Assembly: GCF_014200175.1 (NCBI RefSeq)
Contig: NZ_JACHBD010000006.1
Location: forward strand, 372,001 to 436,000
Origin: Rhizobium lentis
GTDB taxonomy: Bacteria; Pseudomonadota; Alphaproteobacteria; Rhizobiales; Rhizobiaceae
Length of the DNA stretch: 64,000 bases
Direction: 5' to 3'
The translations under genes and the position numbers were made by a program. Of the stretch, positions 8,883 to 19,560 are shown in pieces. Below the pieces are notes generated by a model. The model saw only the letters and a program-made list of their open reading frames with translations, did no database searches and had not been told where the DNA came from. Within the stretch, counting starts at the first letter, position 1, and every line of letters starts with the position of its first letter.

Positions 8883-8930
8883 GATCTTCTCCAGTTCCGA
8901 CCTGACCTCGCGGTTTGACTTCGCCGTATT

Positions 8931-9287
8931 TCAAGGCGTGTTGATGGTGGGAAGAAAATCCTCCACCTGCTTACGCTCATCCTTTGAAAGCGTCTCCACC
9001 CTCTCCTGCCAGAAGCGCTCGGCCGCCGGCGGATCCTCCTCCCATTGGCGAACAGTGGTGATGTTGTCGTCGATCTTGGACCGGCGGCGTCCTCCGAGGC
9101 TCAGATACTCTTTCGCGAGTTTCAGGCTTGGAGTTTCAGTGCCGCTGTCGCGATCCGATGTCGAACTCGCATTGTGCCGGGCTGCGTCCGATGCTCGCTG
9201 CCGATCGACCTCGGCGCGCTGCGTGTCGAAGGAGCGCGCGTCGTCAGTTCCGCTTTCGGGTGGCATGTTGGTTTTCGAAGTGGTCAT
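8931..9287 (-). CDS. Hypothetical protein, hydrophilic N-terminus
   Basis: 118 aa, not recognised. The first ~55 residues are rich in Ser, Thr, Asp, Arg and Gln and look disordered. The second half (LAKEYLSLGGRRRSKIDDN and WEEDPPAAERFWQERV) is more ordered and helical. AAAGGTGATCC precedes the ATG, and the coding bias matches its neighbours, so I regard it as a real gene. It lies 48 bases upstream of the DUF2934 gene on the same strand. Confidence 0.6.
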   Translation of the reverse strand: MTTSKTNMPPESGTDDARSFDTQRAEVDRQRASDAARHNASSTSDRDSGTETPSLKLAKEYLSLGGRRRSKIDDNITTVRQWEEDPPAAERFWQERVETLSKDERKQVEDFLPTINTP

Positions 9288-9370
9288 GGATCACCTTTCG
9301 ATGCTGTGATCCATTAACCTTCGGCAGCTGCCAGAGTTCCGCATGCCGGCGATTGATTTGCGCAGGGCAA

Positions 9371-9661
9371 TCAGTGGACGGCCATGCTTACCATACGATA
9401 GGGGTGCACGGCTTCGAACTGCGAGATCATCGCCGTCGCCTCGAGCAAGACGCGCTCGGCATTCTCGGGATCGTCGCGAGCGAGTTCGTCGGCGTTGACG
9501 CGGATCGCTTCCGCCATGTTGTTCGACAGTACAGCAAAGTGCATATTGCCCTCGACGAGGGCCTCGCGCGCAGTATCCTCGAGCGTGCGAGCGATATCGA
9601 CGAAGATTTCCTCGCGTTCCTCAATACTGAGGTCTTTAATTATATTGGTCTTCTCTTCCAT
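9371..9661 (-). CDS. Hypothetical small acidic helical protein
   Basis: 96 aa, not recognised. It is strongly acidic and mostly predicted helical (EEKTNIIKDLSIEEREEIF, DIARTLEDTAREALVEGN), with no membrane segment. The start at 9661 is chosen because AGGAG stands eight bases before that ATG; an upstream in-frame start at 9703 would add 14 residues without a ribosome site. The divergent groESL promoter lies about 200 bases beyond it. Confidence 0.6.
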   Translation of the reverse strand: MEEKTNIIKDLSIEEREEIFVDIARTLEDTAREALVEGNMHFAVLSNNMAEAIRVNADELARDDPENAERVLLEATAMISQFEAVHPYRMVSMAVH

Positions 9662-9845
9662 GTCACTCACTCCTAAAAGACGTGGGACGGTGATCGAGCT
9701 CATCGAGCCTCGATCGCCTGAGAGCTAGGAACGCCGAAATCCGGATTCAAGCCGGAGCACAGTTTTAAACTCGTCTTCGAGACGAGGGGACGACCATCGT
9801 CATTAGTTCGAACGCGGGAGCCGGTCTTCTGTTCCCCGCGGGCCA

Positions 9846-9872
9846 TTAGCAGTCGCCGGCAGCGAGTGCTAA
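9846..9872. promoter_or_regulatory. CIRCE element (HrcA operator) of groESL
   Basis: TTAGCAGTC (9846-9854), nine-base spacer, GAGTGCTAA (9864-9872). This is the classic CIRCE inverted repeat with its exact 9-9-9 geometry and one mismatch in the left arm (G for C at its seventh base). CIRCE is bound by the heat-shock repressor HrcA. It lies 141 bases before the groES start, so this groESL copy is probably heat-inducible through HrcA release. Confidence 0.9.
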
Positions 9873-10013
9873 TTTTTCTGCGCCGCCCCTTGAAATTGAA
9901 AAACCATCGAACCAGATCAATCCCGCAAGGCGCGCGACCTTGCACCCGCCCGGACCTCGTCATCCGGTCCGGTCTGGCGAACAACATCATATTGTTTGTC
10001 GATGGAGGAAGAC

Positions 10014-10328
10014 ATGTCGTTCCGACCGCTTCATGACCGCATTCTCGTCCGCCGCGTCGATTCCGAGGAAAAGACCAAAGGCGGCATCATCATCCCCGAC
10101 ACCGCCAAGGAAAAGCCGCAGGAAGGCGAGGTCATCGCCGTCGGTCCCGGTGCACGCAACGATGCTGGCCAGATCCAGGCGCTCGACGTGGAGGTCGGCG
10201 ATCGCATCCTGTTCGGCAAGTGGTCCGGCACCGAGATCAAGATCAACGGCGAGGACCTGCTGATCATGAAGGAAAGCGATGTCATGGGTATCATCGAAGC
10301 CCGGAGCGAAGGAAAGCAGGCCGCCTGA
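10014..10328 (+). CDS. groES: Co-chaperonin GroES
   Basis: 104 aa, the 10-kDa lid of the GroEL chamber. It starts [15 protein letters not shown], with the mobile-loop region around [28 protein letters not shown] and the C-terminal [10 protein letters not shown] and [13 protein letters not shown]. The ATG at 10014 is preceded by GGAGGAAGAC; in-frame starts at 9996 and 10002 would add a few residues and overlap that ribosome site. It is followed 47 bases later by groEL and preceded by CIRCE. Rhizobia usually carry several groESL operons, and this one sits among accessory genes. Confidence 0.97.
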   Translation: MSFRPLHDRILVRRVDSEEKTKGGIIIPDTAKEKPQEGEVIAVGPGARNDAGQIQALDVEVGDRILFGKWSGTEIKINGEDLLIMKESDVMGIIEARSEGKQAA

Positions 10329-10363
10329 ACCCTCAGGACGTGCTCAATGCCAGCTGCCTATGA

Positions 10364-12004
<1,641 letters not shown>

Positions 12005-12018
12005 GACGAAAGTCGCCG

Positions 12019-12056
12019 GCCCGCCCCGACACGATGATGTCCGGGCGGGCTGTTTT
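12019..12056 (+). terminator. Rho-independent terminator of groESL
   Basis: A GC-rich 13-bp stem with one mismatch (12019-12031 with 12038-12050), a six-base loop, then TGTTTT. It lies 15 bases after the groEL stop. Confidence 0.8.
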
Positions 12057-12070
12057 CCGAGGGAATTAAG

Positions 12071-12337
12071 ATGGTTCAAACGATCACAAAACGATCGCAG
12101 GTGCCGCTGGACTCCCGCGATCTTGCAACCTGCCAGCGCGTCTTCGACAAGCTCAGCACCGATTATGCGATAGCAAGGGACAGCGACGAGGCCGAACGAA
12201 TGGCGAGCATCATAATCGAACTCTACCGACAGGGCGTGCGCGACCCCAACCACCTACAGTCGATGGTCGAGGCGGCCCGCGGACTCTTCGAAGCGGCCGG
12301 CGCCGTCAACCGGTTGGCGGCCACGCCGACCGGTTGA
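12071..12337 (+). CDS. Hypothetical small protein downstream of groEL
   Basis: 88 aa, unrecognised, soluble and helical (DLATCQRVFDKLSTDYAIA; EAERMASIIIELYRQGV). GAGGGAATTAAG precedes the ATG. The length, acidic helices and location recall small uncharacterised proteins found beside stress genes in rhizobia. It lies beyond the groEL terminator, so it may have its own promoter or be expressed by read-through. Confidence 0.65.
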   Translation: MVQTITKRSQVPLDSRDLATCQRVFDKLSTDYAIARDSDEAERMASIIIELYRQGVRDPNHLQSMVEAARGLFEAAGAVNRLAATPTG

Positions 12338-12415
12338 CAGGCCGCTGACGACGCCTTCCGATTTTCGGGCCAATGCGCTAGTGACAAGGCTCGAGTGCAT
12401 TCTGAAGGTTTCGAA

Positions 12416-15400
12416 ATGATCCCACGCCTCCAGCCGAAGGCTCCCATCCCGCTTCCCGCCGCGGGTTTTTTCCAGCGGCTCGTCGAGGCGGGATTTGAGG
12501 GCGATATCGAGACCGGTGCGGCGAGCCGGACCGTATATTCAACCGACAATTCCATCTACCAGGTTGAGCCGACCGGCGTCCTCTTCCCAAGAAGCGTCGC
12601 AGACTTGCGGGTCGTGGCGGCCGTGCTGTCGGAATCGACCTTCCGGGAGATAAGCATCGCGCCGCGCGGCGGCGGCACCGGCACGAACGGTCAATCCCTG
12701 ACATCGGGCGTCGTGGTGGACTGTTCGCGGCATATGAAATCCATTCTCGACATCGACCCTGTCCGAAGGATTGCGCGTGTCCAGGCGGGCGTTGTCAAGG
12801 ATGAGCTGAATCGGGCTCTGAAGCCCTACGGCCTGTTCTTCGCGCCCGAACTTTCCACCTCCAACCGCGCCACGATCGGCGGCATGATCTCAACCGATGC
12901 CTGCGGTCAGGGTTCATGCCTCTACGGCAAGACCAGCAACCACGTCCTCGGATTGCGTATCGTCCTGATGGATGGCTCCGATTTCTGGTCGCGCCCGCTC
13001 GAAGCGGGGGCGCTCGCGGAGATCGGCGCACGAAAGGATCGCGTTGGTGAGATCCACAGGAGAGTCGAACGGATCGCGCTGGAGAAGCGCGAGCAGATCA
13101 CCGAGATCTTTCCGAAGCTCAACCGCTATATGACCGGCTACGACCTCGCCCATGTTAGGCGTGACGACGGACGCTTCGACCTCAATGCCGTTCTTTGCGG
13201 CTCAGAGGGAACGCTGGCGATGATCGCCGAAGCCGAACTCAACCTTCTGCCGATCCCGGCCCATGCAGCGCTGATAAACATCCGCTACGGCGATTTCAAC
13301 ACCGCCCTGGAGGACGCGCGCAACCTCGTGGCGCTGAAGGTCGCCTCGGTGGAAACGGTCGACGAGAAAGTGCTCGGCCTCGCGAAAGGCGATATCGTCT
13401 GGACCGGCATCGCCCGCTTCTTTCCCGACGATCCGGGCAGCGCGACGAACGGCATCAACATCGCCGAAGTGCTTGCCGATAATGAAGACGAACTCGAGCG
13501 CAAGCTTGCGCAGGTGACCGCCGCGCTCGACACCGGCACGAATGCGCGCCATGCCGGTTATACGATAGCCCGGGGCCATGTCGATGTCGAGGCGATCTGG
13601 TCGATGCGCAAGCGGGCGGTCGGCCTGCTCGGCAATGTTGAAGGGCCGGTCAGGCCCGTCGCTTTCGTCGAGGATACGGCCGTTCCGCCGGAGAATTTGG
13701 CGGCCTATATTCGCGAGTTCCGCGCGCTTCTCGATGGCGCCGGCCTCTCCTACGGCATGTTCGGCCATGTCGATGCCGGCGTCCTGCACGTGCGGCCGGC
13801 ACTCGACCTAACCCGCGACGATCACGTCCGGCTGGTTCGAGAGGTCAGCGACGCCGTTGTGGCGCTTACCCGCAAATATGGTGGCGTGCTCTGGGGAGAG
13901 CATGGCAAGGGCGTGCGTTCTGAATATGTGCCGGAGTTTTTCGGCGATCTTTATCCCAGCCTGCAGGAGATCAAGCGGGCTTTTGATCCCGAGAATCGGC
14001 TCAATCCGGGCAAGATCGCGACCCCTTCCGCGGAAGTGCTGACGAAGATCGACGACCTTCCACTGCGGGGAGATATCGATCGCATCATCGGCAACGAGAT
14101 CCGCTCCGCCTTCGACAACGCCGCCTATTGCAACGGCAACGGCGCCTGTTTCGATTTCGATGAATCGAGCCCGATGTGCCCCTCCTATAAGGCGACGCGC
14201 GATCGGCGCTTTTCGCCCAAAGGGCGCGCCGCCCTGATGCGGGAATGGCTGAGGCTGCTTGCCGAGAGGGATATCGATCCCCGCCAGGAAGCGACGCGCC
14301 TGCGGAGGAGCATTCCGTTCGCCAGCCTGGCGCGGCGCGCCTTCAATTCGCTGAACCCGGCAAACCGCGATGACTTTTCCCACGAGGTGCGCGCGGCGAT
14401 GGACACGTGTCTGGCCTGCAAGGCCTGCGCGGGGCAGTGTCCGGTGAAGGTCAGCGTGCCGGCCTTCCGCTCGAAATTCCTGGAACTCTATTACGGACGC
14501 TACCTCCGCCCGCTGAAGGATCCGCTGGTCGCGGCGATTGAAACCACCCTGCCGCTCGTCCGGCGCATCCGGCCCGCCTATAATATGGTCGTGGGCACGC
14601 GCGCGGGCAGAGCGATGATGCGTCTCGCCGGGCTGACCTCCCTGCCGCATCTGCCGCGAATCTCACTCGCCAGGGAAGCCGCCCGCCTCGGCGTGCCGCT
14701 TGCGATGCCGCAATTGATCGAGGCCTTGTCGCCGCAGGAAAGGCAGCTGAGCGTGGTTTTCGTCGCCGACGCCTTTACCGCCTATTTCGATCCCGATGTC
14801 GCGCTCGCAGCGATCGGGCTCGCCCGGAAAATGGGACTGGCGCCCCTTCTTGCGGCGCCCCACGTCAATGGCAAGGCCCTGCATGTTCATGGCTATCTCG
14901 AACGCTTCGAGGCTGCGGCCAAGCGGACCGCGCGTTATCTCCGGCGACTGGATGAAACCGGCGTGGCGCTCGTCGGCCTCGATCCGTCCATGACCCTTGC
15001 CTTCCGCAGTGAATATAAGGGATTGCTCAAGGCAACGGTCCTGCTTCCACAGGAATGGCTCGCCGCCAACCTCGACCGGCTCACAGCTTCGCCTTCGGCC
15101 ACAGAGGGCAGCCGTTTCCGGTTGATGGCGCACTGTACCGAACGCACCAATGCGCCAACCTCCGTCGCACAATGGCAAAAGGTATTCGACAGCCTCGGCG
15201 TCGATCTTCAAGTGGCGCAAACCGGTTGTTGCGGCATGGCCGGCACCTTCGGACACGAGGCCCGCAACCGACCGATCTCCGAGCGCCTTTATGCGATGAG
15301 CTGGAAACCGGAGCTCGATGCGGCTGGCGATGCCGATAACCTCATGGCGACCGGATATTCCTGCCGCTCCCAAGTGAAGGAAATCGACGGCAGGCGCATT

Positions 15401-15460
15401 CCGCATCCGCTCCAGGTCATTGCCCGGATAGGGTCGGAAAATCCTCCAATCCCACGGTGA
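12416..15460 (+). CDS. FAD-linked oxidase / Fe-S D-2-hydroxyacid dehydrogenase-like protein (YdiJ type)
   Basis: 1014 aa (1021 from the in-frame GTG at 12395). The ATG at 12416 has GAAGG seven bases upstream. Domain order: FAD_binding_4 (PRGGGTGTNGQSL near residue 80; STSNRATIGGMISTDACG), FAD-oxidase C-terminal domain to about residue 530, a cysteine-containing linker (CNGNGACFDFDESSPMC), a 4Fe-4S motif CLACKACAGQCPVKV near 660, and a C-terminal CCG domain (TGCCGMAGTFGHE). This matches the long YdiJ-like quinone-linked D-2-hydroxyglutarate or D-lactate dehydrogenases. The substrate is not fixed. It converges with the HPP gene at 15.5 kb. Confidence 0.85.
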   Translation: MIPRLQPKAPIPLPAAGFFQRLVEAGFEGDIETGAASRTVYSTDNSIYQVEPTGVLFPRSVADLRVVAAVLSESTFREISIAPRGGGTGTNGQSLTSGVVVDCSRHMKSILDIDPVRRIARVQAGVVKDELNRALKPYGLFFAPELSTSNRATIGGMISTDACGQGSCLYGKTSNHVLGLRIVLMDGSDFWSRPLEAGALAEIGARKDRVGEIHRRVERIALEKREQITEIFPKLNRYMTGYDLAHVRRDDGRFDLNAVLCGSEGTLAMIAEAELNLLPIPAHAALINIRYGDFNTALEDARNLVALKVASVETVDEKVLGLAKGDIVWTGIARFFPDDPGSATNGINIAEVLADNEDELERKLAQVTAALDTGTNARHAGYTIARGHVDVEAIWSMRKRAVGLLGNVEGPVRPVAFVEDTAVPPENLAAYIREFRALLDGAGLSYGMFGHVDAGVLHVRPALDLTRDDHVRLVREVSDAVVALTRKYGGVLWGEHGKGVRSEYVPEFFGDLYPSLQEIKRAFDPENRLNPGKIATPSAEVLTKIDDLPLRGDIDRIIGNEIRSAFDNAAYCNGNGACFDFDESSPMCPSYKATRDRRFSPKGRAALMREWLRLLAERDIDPRQEATRLRRSIPFASLARRAFNSLNPANRDDFSHEVRAAMDTCLACKACAGQCPVKVSVPAFRSKFLELYYGRYLRPLKDPLVAAIETTLPLVRRIRPAYNMVVGTRAGRAMMRLAGLTSLPHLPRISLAREAARLGVPLAMPQLIEALSPQERQLSVVFVADAFTAYFDPDVALAAIGLARKMGLAPLLAAPHVNGKALHVHGYLERFEAAAKRTARYLRRLDETGVALVGLDPSMTLAFRSEYKGLLKATVLLPQEWLAANLDRLTASPSATEGSRFRLMAHCTERTNAPTSVAQWQKVFDSLGVDLQVAQTGCCGMAGTFGHEARNRPISERLYAMSWKPELDAAGDADNLMATGYSCRSQVKEIDGRRIPHPLQVIARIGSENPPIPR

Positions 15461-15544
15461 CACACGGCGTTCCCACCGAACTGACGACGAAGGCATGTGG
15501 CCGTGACGCTAGAGGCCCTGCGGCGGCCGAGCCGCTCCGCGAGG

Positions 15545-16675
15545 TCATGCCACGGCCGCGATCGCCTCGCCGTCACTCGGCAGCAGCCGCGCCACGGCGC
15601 TCAGGAGATCGGTCTGCGATATCAGGCCGAGGATCCGATGATCGTCATCGACAATGATGACGGCATGCGTGCGCCCGTCCGTCAGAACGGGCAGCAGCGA
15701 CAGAGCGGCGTCCGAAGCTCTCGCCACCGCCGGCTTGGAGATCGCATGCGCGATCGTATCGCCGCTCGCGAACAGCTCCCGCAGGCCGACAGTGCCGACG
15801 AGACGGCCCTCCGGATCCCTCACCGGCAACGTCCGGATATTATGCTTCAGGAGAAGGTGCCGTGCGGCGTTCGGTTCCGACGTTTCGCCGATGGCGATCA
15901 CGTCACGCGACATGATATCGGCACAGCTGATCTTGCCGTTCGAGCGGATGGCCGCCTGCAGTTCGACCTGCTGCAGCAGCCGCCCGAGATCGGCCCGATC
16001 GATGTCGAAGGTTTCATCGAGCGCTTCCAGTGCAGCGTCGACATCCTCCTCGCGAAAGCCCACCCGCACCGCAGACGGCAGGTCGACCGTCTGATGGGTA
16101 TTCTCCGCCGGCTTCGGCACGACATGCGGATAATTGCGCTTGGAAAGCTTGTGGAACAGCAGGCCAAGTCCGACGAGAATGCAGGAGTTCAAGGCGACTG
16201 GCACGAAAGGAAAGAGGAACCCCCAACCAGCAACGACGGGACCGCCGAGCACCGCGGTCAGCGCCGCTGCCCCTCCGGGCGGATGGAGGGATCGTGTAAA
16301 CGACATCGCGCCGATCGCCAGTGAAACTCCGACGCCGGTTGCGATAATCGGGTCGCGAATGAAATAAGCGGCAACGATGCCCATCATGGCAGATATGGTG
16401 TTGCCGCCGATGATCGACCAGGGTTGCGCCAGCGGGCTTGCCGGCACCGCGAAAAGCAGCACTGCCGAGGCGCCCATCGGTGCGACGATCAAGGGAAGAT
16501 GTGGCCCCTGACCGAACAGATAGCCGCTGATGACGCCGGTGAGACCGATGCCCAGCAACGCGCCGAAACAGGCGATCAGCCGCTCTCTTAACGTCGCACC
16601 GGCCAGGATGGGCGAAAAAAGGCGAAAGCGGCGAAGACGGCTCTGCCCCATCTTTGGGGAAACGGGATATTGCAT
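15545..16675 (-). CDS. HPP family membrane protein with tandem CBS domains
   Basis: 376 aa. Residues ~25-175 form the HPP integral membrane domain: four or five hydrophobic helices, MGASAVLLFAVP, and the naming motif SLHPPGGAAAL. Residues ~230-365 hold two CBS repeats (IMSRDVIAIGE...LPVRD and AHAISKPAVARA...IVDDDHRILGLIS), which normally bind adenosine nucleotides. HPP proteins have been linked to nitrite transport in plastids and cyanobacteria; the CBS fusion suggests an energy-gated channel or carrier. No clear ribosome site; ATG at 16673-16675 chosen, with an alternative 24 bases downstream. Confidence 0.82.
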   Translation of the reverse strand: MQYPVSPKMGQSRLRRFRLFSPILAGATLRERLIACFGALLGIGLTGVISGYLFGQGPHLPLIVAPMGASAVLLFAVPASPLAQPWSIIGGNTISAMMGIVAAYFIRDPIIATGVGVSLAIGAMSFTRSLHPPGGAAALTAVLGGPVVAGWGFLFPFVPVALNSCILVGLGLLFHKLSKRNYPHVVPKPAENTHQTVDLPSAVRVGFREEDVDAALEALDETFDIDRADLGRLLQQVELQAAIRSNGKISCADIMSRDVIAIGETSEPNAARHLLLKHNIRTLPVRDPEGRLVGTVGLRELFASGDTIAHAISKPAVARASDAALSLLPVLTDGRTHAVIIVDDDHRILGLISQTDLLSAVARLLPSDGEAIAAVA

Positions 16676-16732
16676 GCAAAGACCAATTGTAAGCGAGTAT
16701 TGTCTGGCGGGCGAAGGAGGAAGACGACGAAA

Positions 16733-17698
16733 CTAGTTTGTCGCCAGCCTCATGTCTCTGCCTTTTGTCGCGCTGAGGACTTCATGGAAGGCGCTGAAGG
16801 CGCTGGGGCGGTTATCCCTGCGGGACACCAGCAGCGTCTCGACGGGGCCGAGCTGATGGGTCGGAAGAGCCGCCGGCCAGTACATGAGGTCGAGTACGGA
16901 TTTCGGCATCACGCCTGCGGTATTGCCGGTCGCTACACTCGCCAGGATCGCGTGGTAGGAGCCGAGTTCGCTCGTCGGCAGGGCGCTCGATTCACGCGCC
17001 CAGGTTTCGGCGATCCTGCGATAGGTGCAGCCGGGCTCCAGAGCGGCGAGCGCTCCGACACGCAGGTCGGCGGCGGATTTGATGGCCGGATGCCCGGACG
17101 GCAGCACGATCAACAGATCTTCGACGAAGACCGTCTCCATTTCCAGCGCCTTGAGCTCGGCATCAAAATCGCGGTCATCTTCGCGCATCGTCTTCGGCGG
17201 CCGGGCAATTAAGGCGCAATCCAGTGCGTCGGCCAGAACATCGCGGGCGAGATCGCGGGACGCGCCCATCGTCAGCTGCAGTGACACGTCGGGCCACATC
17301 TGGTTGAACTGCGTGAGCGCCGCCGGCAGCCGGCTTGCCGCCGTGCTCTCCATCGTGCCGACCCGCAATGTTCCTGATGGGGCATGGGGCCGCACGGCTT
17401 GGCGCGCTTCGAGTGCAAGGGCCATAAGCCGGTTGGCATAGGTGAGAAACGTCTCGCCTTCCCGCGTCAACGTCATCTTCTTGCCATCGCGGCTGAAGAG
17501 GGACACACCAAGATCCTCCTCCAATTGCTGGATGCGCGTCGTCACATTCGACGGCACTCGTCCGACGGCTTTGGCCGCCTTCGTCACGCTGCAATCGCTG
17601 GCAACGGCGAGGAATATTACGATTGACGAAAGGTCCAATGAAAAGATCTCGTTTTTGGAATTAAGCTGGAGGATAATTCTCCATATAGAAATCATCAC
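16733..17698 (-). CDS. LysR-family transcriptional regulator
   Basis: Up to 321 aa. The winged helix-turn-helix is IFLAVASDCSVTKAAKAVGRVPSNV (shown for orientation: recognition helix SNVTTRIQQLEEDLG), followed by the LysR co-inducer fold (GTLRVGTMESTAASRLP; VFVEDLLIVLPSGHP). The usual LysR start would be at LDLSSIVIF, encoded by TTG at 17636-17638; the longer form from 17698 adds ~20 atypical residues and has no strong ribosome site, so the true start may be 17638. Its target could be the divergently placed small membrane gene or the adjacent HPP gene. Confidence 0.85.
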   Translation of the reverse strand: MMISIWRIILQLNSKNEIFSLDLSSIVIFLAVASDCSVTKAAKAVGRVPSNVTTRIQQLEEDLGVSLFSRDGKKMTLTREGETFLTYANRLMALALEARQAVRPHAPSGTLRVGTMESTAASRLPAALTQFNQMWPDVSLQLTMGASRDLARDVLADALDCALIARPPKTMREDDRDFDAELKALEMETVFVEDLLIVLPSGHPAIKSAADLRVGALAALEPGCTYRRIAETWARESSALPTSELGSYHAILASVATGNTAGVMPKSVLDLMYWPAALPTHQLGPVETLLVSRRDNRPSAFSAFHEVLSATKGRDMRLATN

Positions 17699-17842
17699 CG
17701 CTGCTCAAGTCGTAATGCGATATAATTTGGCCGATCAGGCCAGGCCGGGTACACCTGCCGAAAAAACGGTCGTGACGCCGCGGAAATAGCCAAGCAGAGC
17801 TCGCCGCTGGCGTTATCGGACGGTAATTTGAAGGCGTACGGC

Positions 17843-17858
17843 TGGCACGTCGTTTGCA
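17843..17858 (+). promoter_or_regulatory. Sigma-54 (RpoN) promoter, -24/-12 type
   Basis: TGGCACG-TCGT-TTGCA: every consensus position of the RpoN promoter (TGGCACG-N4-TTGCW) is present, with the invariant GG at 17844-17845 and GC at 17856-17857 spaced by ten bases. Transcription would begin near 17869, 28 bases before the ATG at 17897 of the small membrane gene. No enhancer-binding-protein site was recognised upstream. Confidence 0.7.
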
Positions 17859-17896
17859 TCTGCAATTCCACCAGCAGATTGATCGGCGACGGCCCC

Positions 17897-18208
17897 ATGT
17901 TGCAACCTGTCTTGACCTGTCTTCTCCTTAGCGTCGCCTCAGGCCTGAGCATGCGGCGTTTTCTCCTGCCCTATTTCCCAAGCGGCGATCTGGCGGAGAA
18001 GTCCGCTCCCGCAACGATGGTCGCCAGCGCCGTCTTTCTGGCGACGATCGCTTTCACAATCTCCGACCAGGAACTTTGGGCGAAATCAGCCATTCTGATG
18101 CTCGGCCTTCTGCTGGCGGCGCTGTTCGACGACGGCAGACCCAAACTGACGATCGCCGTCTCGGCGGTCAGTTTGGCGGCCTATCTCGGACTGCGTTCGA
18201 TTAACTGA
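17897..18208 (+). CDS. Small membrane protein, unknown function
   Basis: 103 aa with three or four hydrophobic segments (residues ~3-20, 37-55, 62-80, 84-100) separated by short charged turns (FPSGDLAEKS; FDDGRPK). Not recognised. The in-frame TTG at 17828 would lie upstream of the sigma-54 promoter at 17843, so the ATG at 17897 is the better start. If the promoter is real, expression would be tied to nitrogen status or another RpoN activator. A short hairpin follows the stop. Confidence 0.6.
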   Translation: MLQPVLTCLLLSVASGLSMRRFLLPYFPSGDLAEKSAPATMVASAVFLATIAFTISDQELWAKSAILMLGLLLAALFDDGRPKLTIAVSAVSLAAYLGLRSIN

Positions 18209-18217
18209 GCGAAGACC

Positions 18218-18249
18218 GGCGGCGAGAAGCACGCCGCCTTCTCTGTTGT
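18218..18249 (+). terminator. Possible terminator after the small membrane gene
   Basis: Seven-bp perfect stem (18218-18224 with 18232-18238), seven-base loop, then TTCTCTGTTGT. It lies ten bases after the stop codon. The U-tract is imperfect. Confidence 0.5.
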
Positions 18250-18390
18250 CGAAATCCCGGTCGAGGTGCTGCGCTCGAGACCGTCTACCGGCGGGAATCT
18301 TCGGACGGTTTTTGGCAATATCGCTCGTTTCGGCCCGAATGCGAGCGGGCTCAGGCTCTGGCATCGCTGCCCTCTGTCCCGGCGCTTAAT

Positions 18391-19293
18391 TCACCCGAGC
18401 GTGTGACTGACGAGCGCATAGGTCTTCGGCTCGTGCATCCCTCGACGTCCCGGAACGGGGAGCCAAGGGTCGCCCAGCGACATGCTCGTCACAATATCAT
18501 AAATGGGAAGACCGCAGCGGGAGAGGAAATCGGCAAATGTCCCGCCTTTTTCGCGTGTGTCGACGCGCAAGAATGCTCCAGCATGCTCGACCGCATGCGG
18601 ATGGACGACGGCGATCGCATCGGCGTCATTGCTTGCCACGACCGGACCGATGACATGGCCGCGCCCGAACCTTCGGCAAAGCGAGAAGGCCTCGATCCGG
18701 CCGGCGCGGATCAGGACGACTCCCTTGGAATTTGCAAGGAGCCGAGCCAGGAGCAGCGTGCGATCGGTGCCGAAGGCCAAAGAATCCAATGCCGCGATCG
18801 CCTCCAGGTCATCGGCTTCCACTGCCCGTATCGCGGCACCTGGCGGCAGTTCCACATCCGGCGGCAAGATCGCTTCGCCGTGGCATTGAAACACAGACGC
18901 CTCGCGAACAAAATTCAAGGACAGATAAAGGCGCCGCGCCGCCCGCGTCGCGTTCAGCCCGAGATTGCGTCCGGCAACCTGATCGAGCGCGTGGCCCATC
19001 AGCCACTGCCCGGCGCCGTTGGCCTGCAGGCGCGGCGAGGTGATGACCATGCCGATCGTCGCGAATCGGCCGCCATAGGGAAACCACATCGCAGAGCCCA
19101 AGATACGGCCGATTTCATCGATCGCCGCAATGCCCTGGCCGAAGTCGCGCAAGAACTGCCAGTCTTCGCGGCGATGCGGCCAGGCGACCGACATTGAGAG
19201 CGCATGCAGCTTATCGATATCGACGCTGTCGATGTCGGCGATGCGCGTCTCGAAACTGTCGACAAACCTGGATTCGGATGTCAGTGCGCTCAC
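18391..19293 (-). CDS. Tandem-GNAT N-acetyltransferase
   Basis: 300 aa. The start is GTG at 19291-19293, with AGGAGG six bases before it; the frame is open further (to 19518) but without a ribosome site. The N-terminal half is a standard GNAT fold (WPHRREDWQFLRDFG; GMVITSPRLQANGAGQWLMGHAL for the acetyl-CoA loop region). The second half is a degenerate GNAT-like domain (LDSLAFGTDRTLLL, FGRGHVIGPVVA, FLRVDTREKG). It is clearly paralogous to the gene at 34974-35810. It is divergent from the argE-like operon, so an acetylation/deacetylation pair is conceivable but unproven. Confidence 0.82.
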   Translation of the reverse strand: MSALTSESRFVDSFETRIADIDSVDIDKLHALSMSVAWPHRREDWQFLRDFGQGIAAIDEIGRILGSAMWFPYGGRFATIGMVITSPRLQANGAGQWLMGHALDQVAGRNLGLNATRAARRLYLSLNFVREASVFQCHGEAILPPDVELPPGAAIRAVEADDLEAIAALDSLAFGTDRTLLLARLLANSKGVVLIRAGRIEAFSLCRRFGRGHVIGPVVASNDADAIAVVHPHAVEHAGAFLRVDTREKGGTFADFLSRCGLPIYDIVTSMSLGDPWLPVPGRRGMHEPKTYALVSHTLG

Positions 19294-19560
19294 TCCCGCC
19301 CTCCTGCCGCGTTTTCTGGCAAAGTCCCCCAGGGAAAGCTGTCCCACAGAAAACTGCTTTATCGAGATTAGGACAGATCGCGCGATACAATTCACTGGCG
19401 ACGCCCGCGCAAACACAACAATCGACCAAATCCGATGCGCTTTCAGCAAATAAAGCCTGGGCCGGTCTCTACAGTCATTGGCCAGACCCCAACGGGCCGA
19501 CGGCGCCGTTGACCGCAAGAGCCCGGTTGTACCCCGACATCCCGTGCCGTGAGGACGCCC

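Noticed and set aside
17828..17896. Upstream TTG start extending the small membrane protein by 23 residues
   Set aside because: The start would lie upstream of the sigma-54 promoter at 17843, and the extension lacks a ribosome site.
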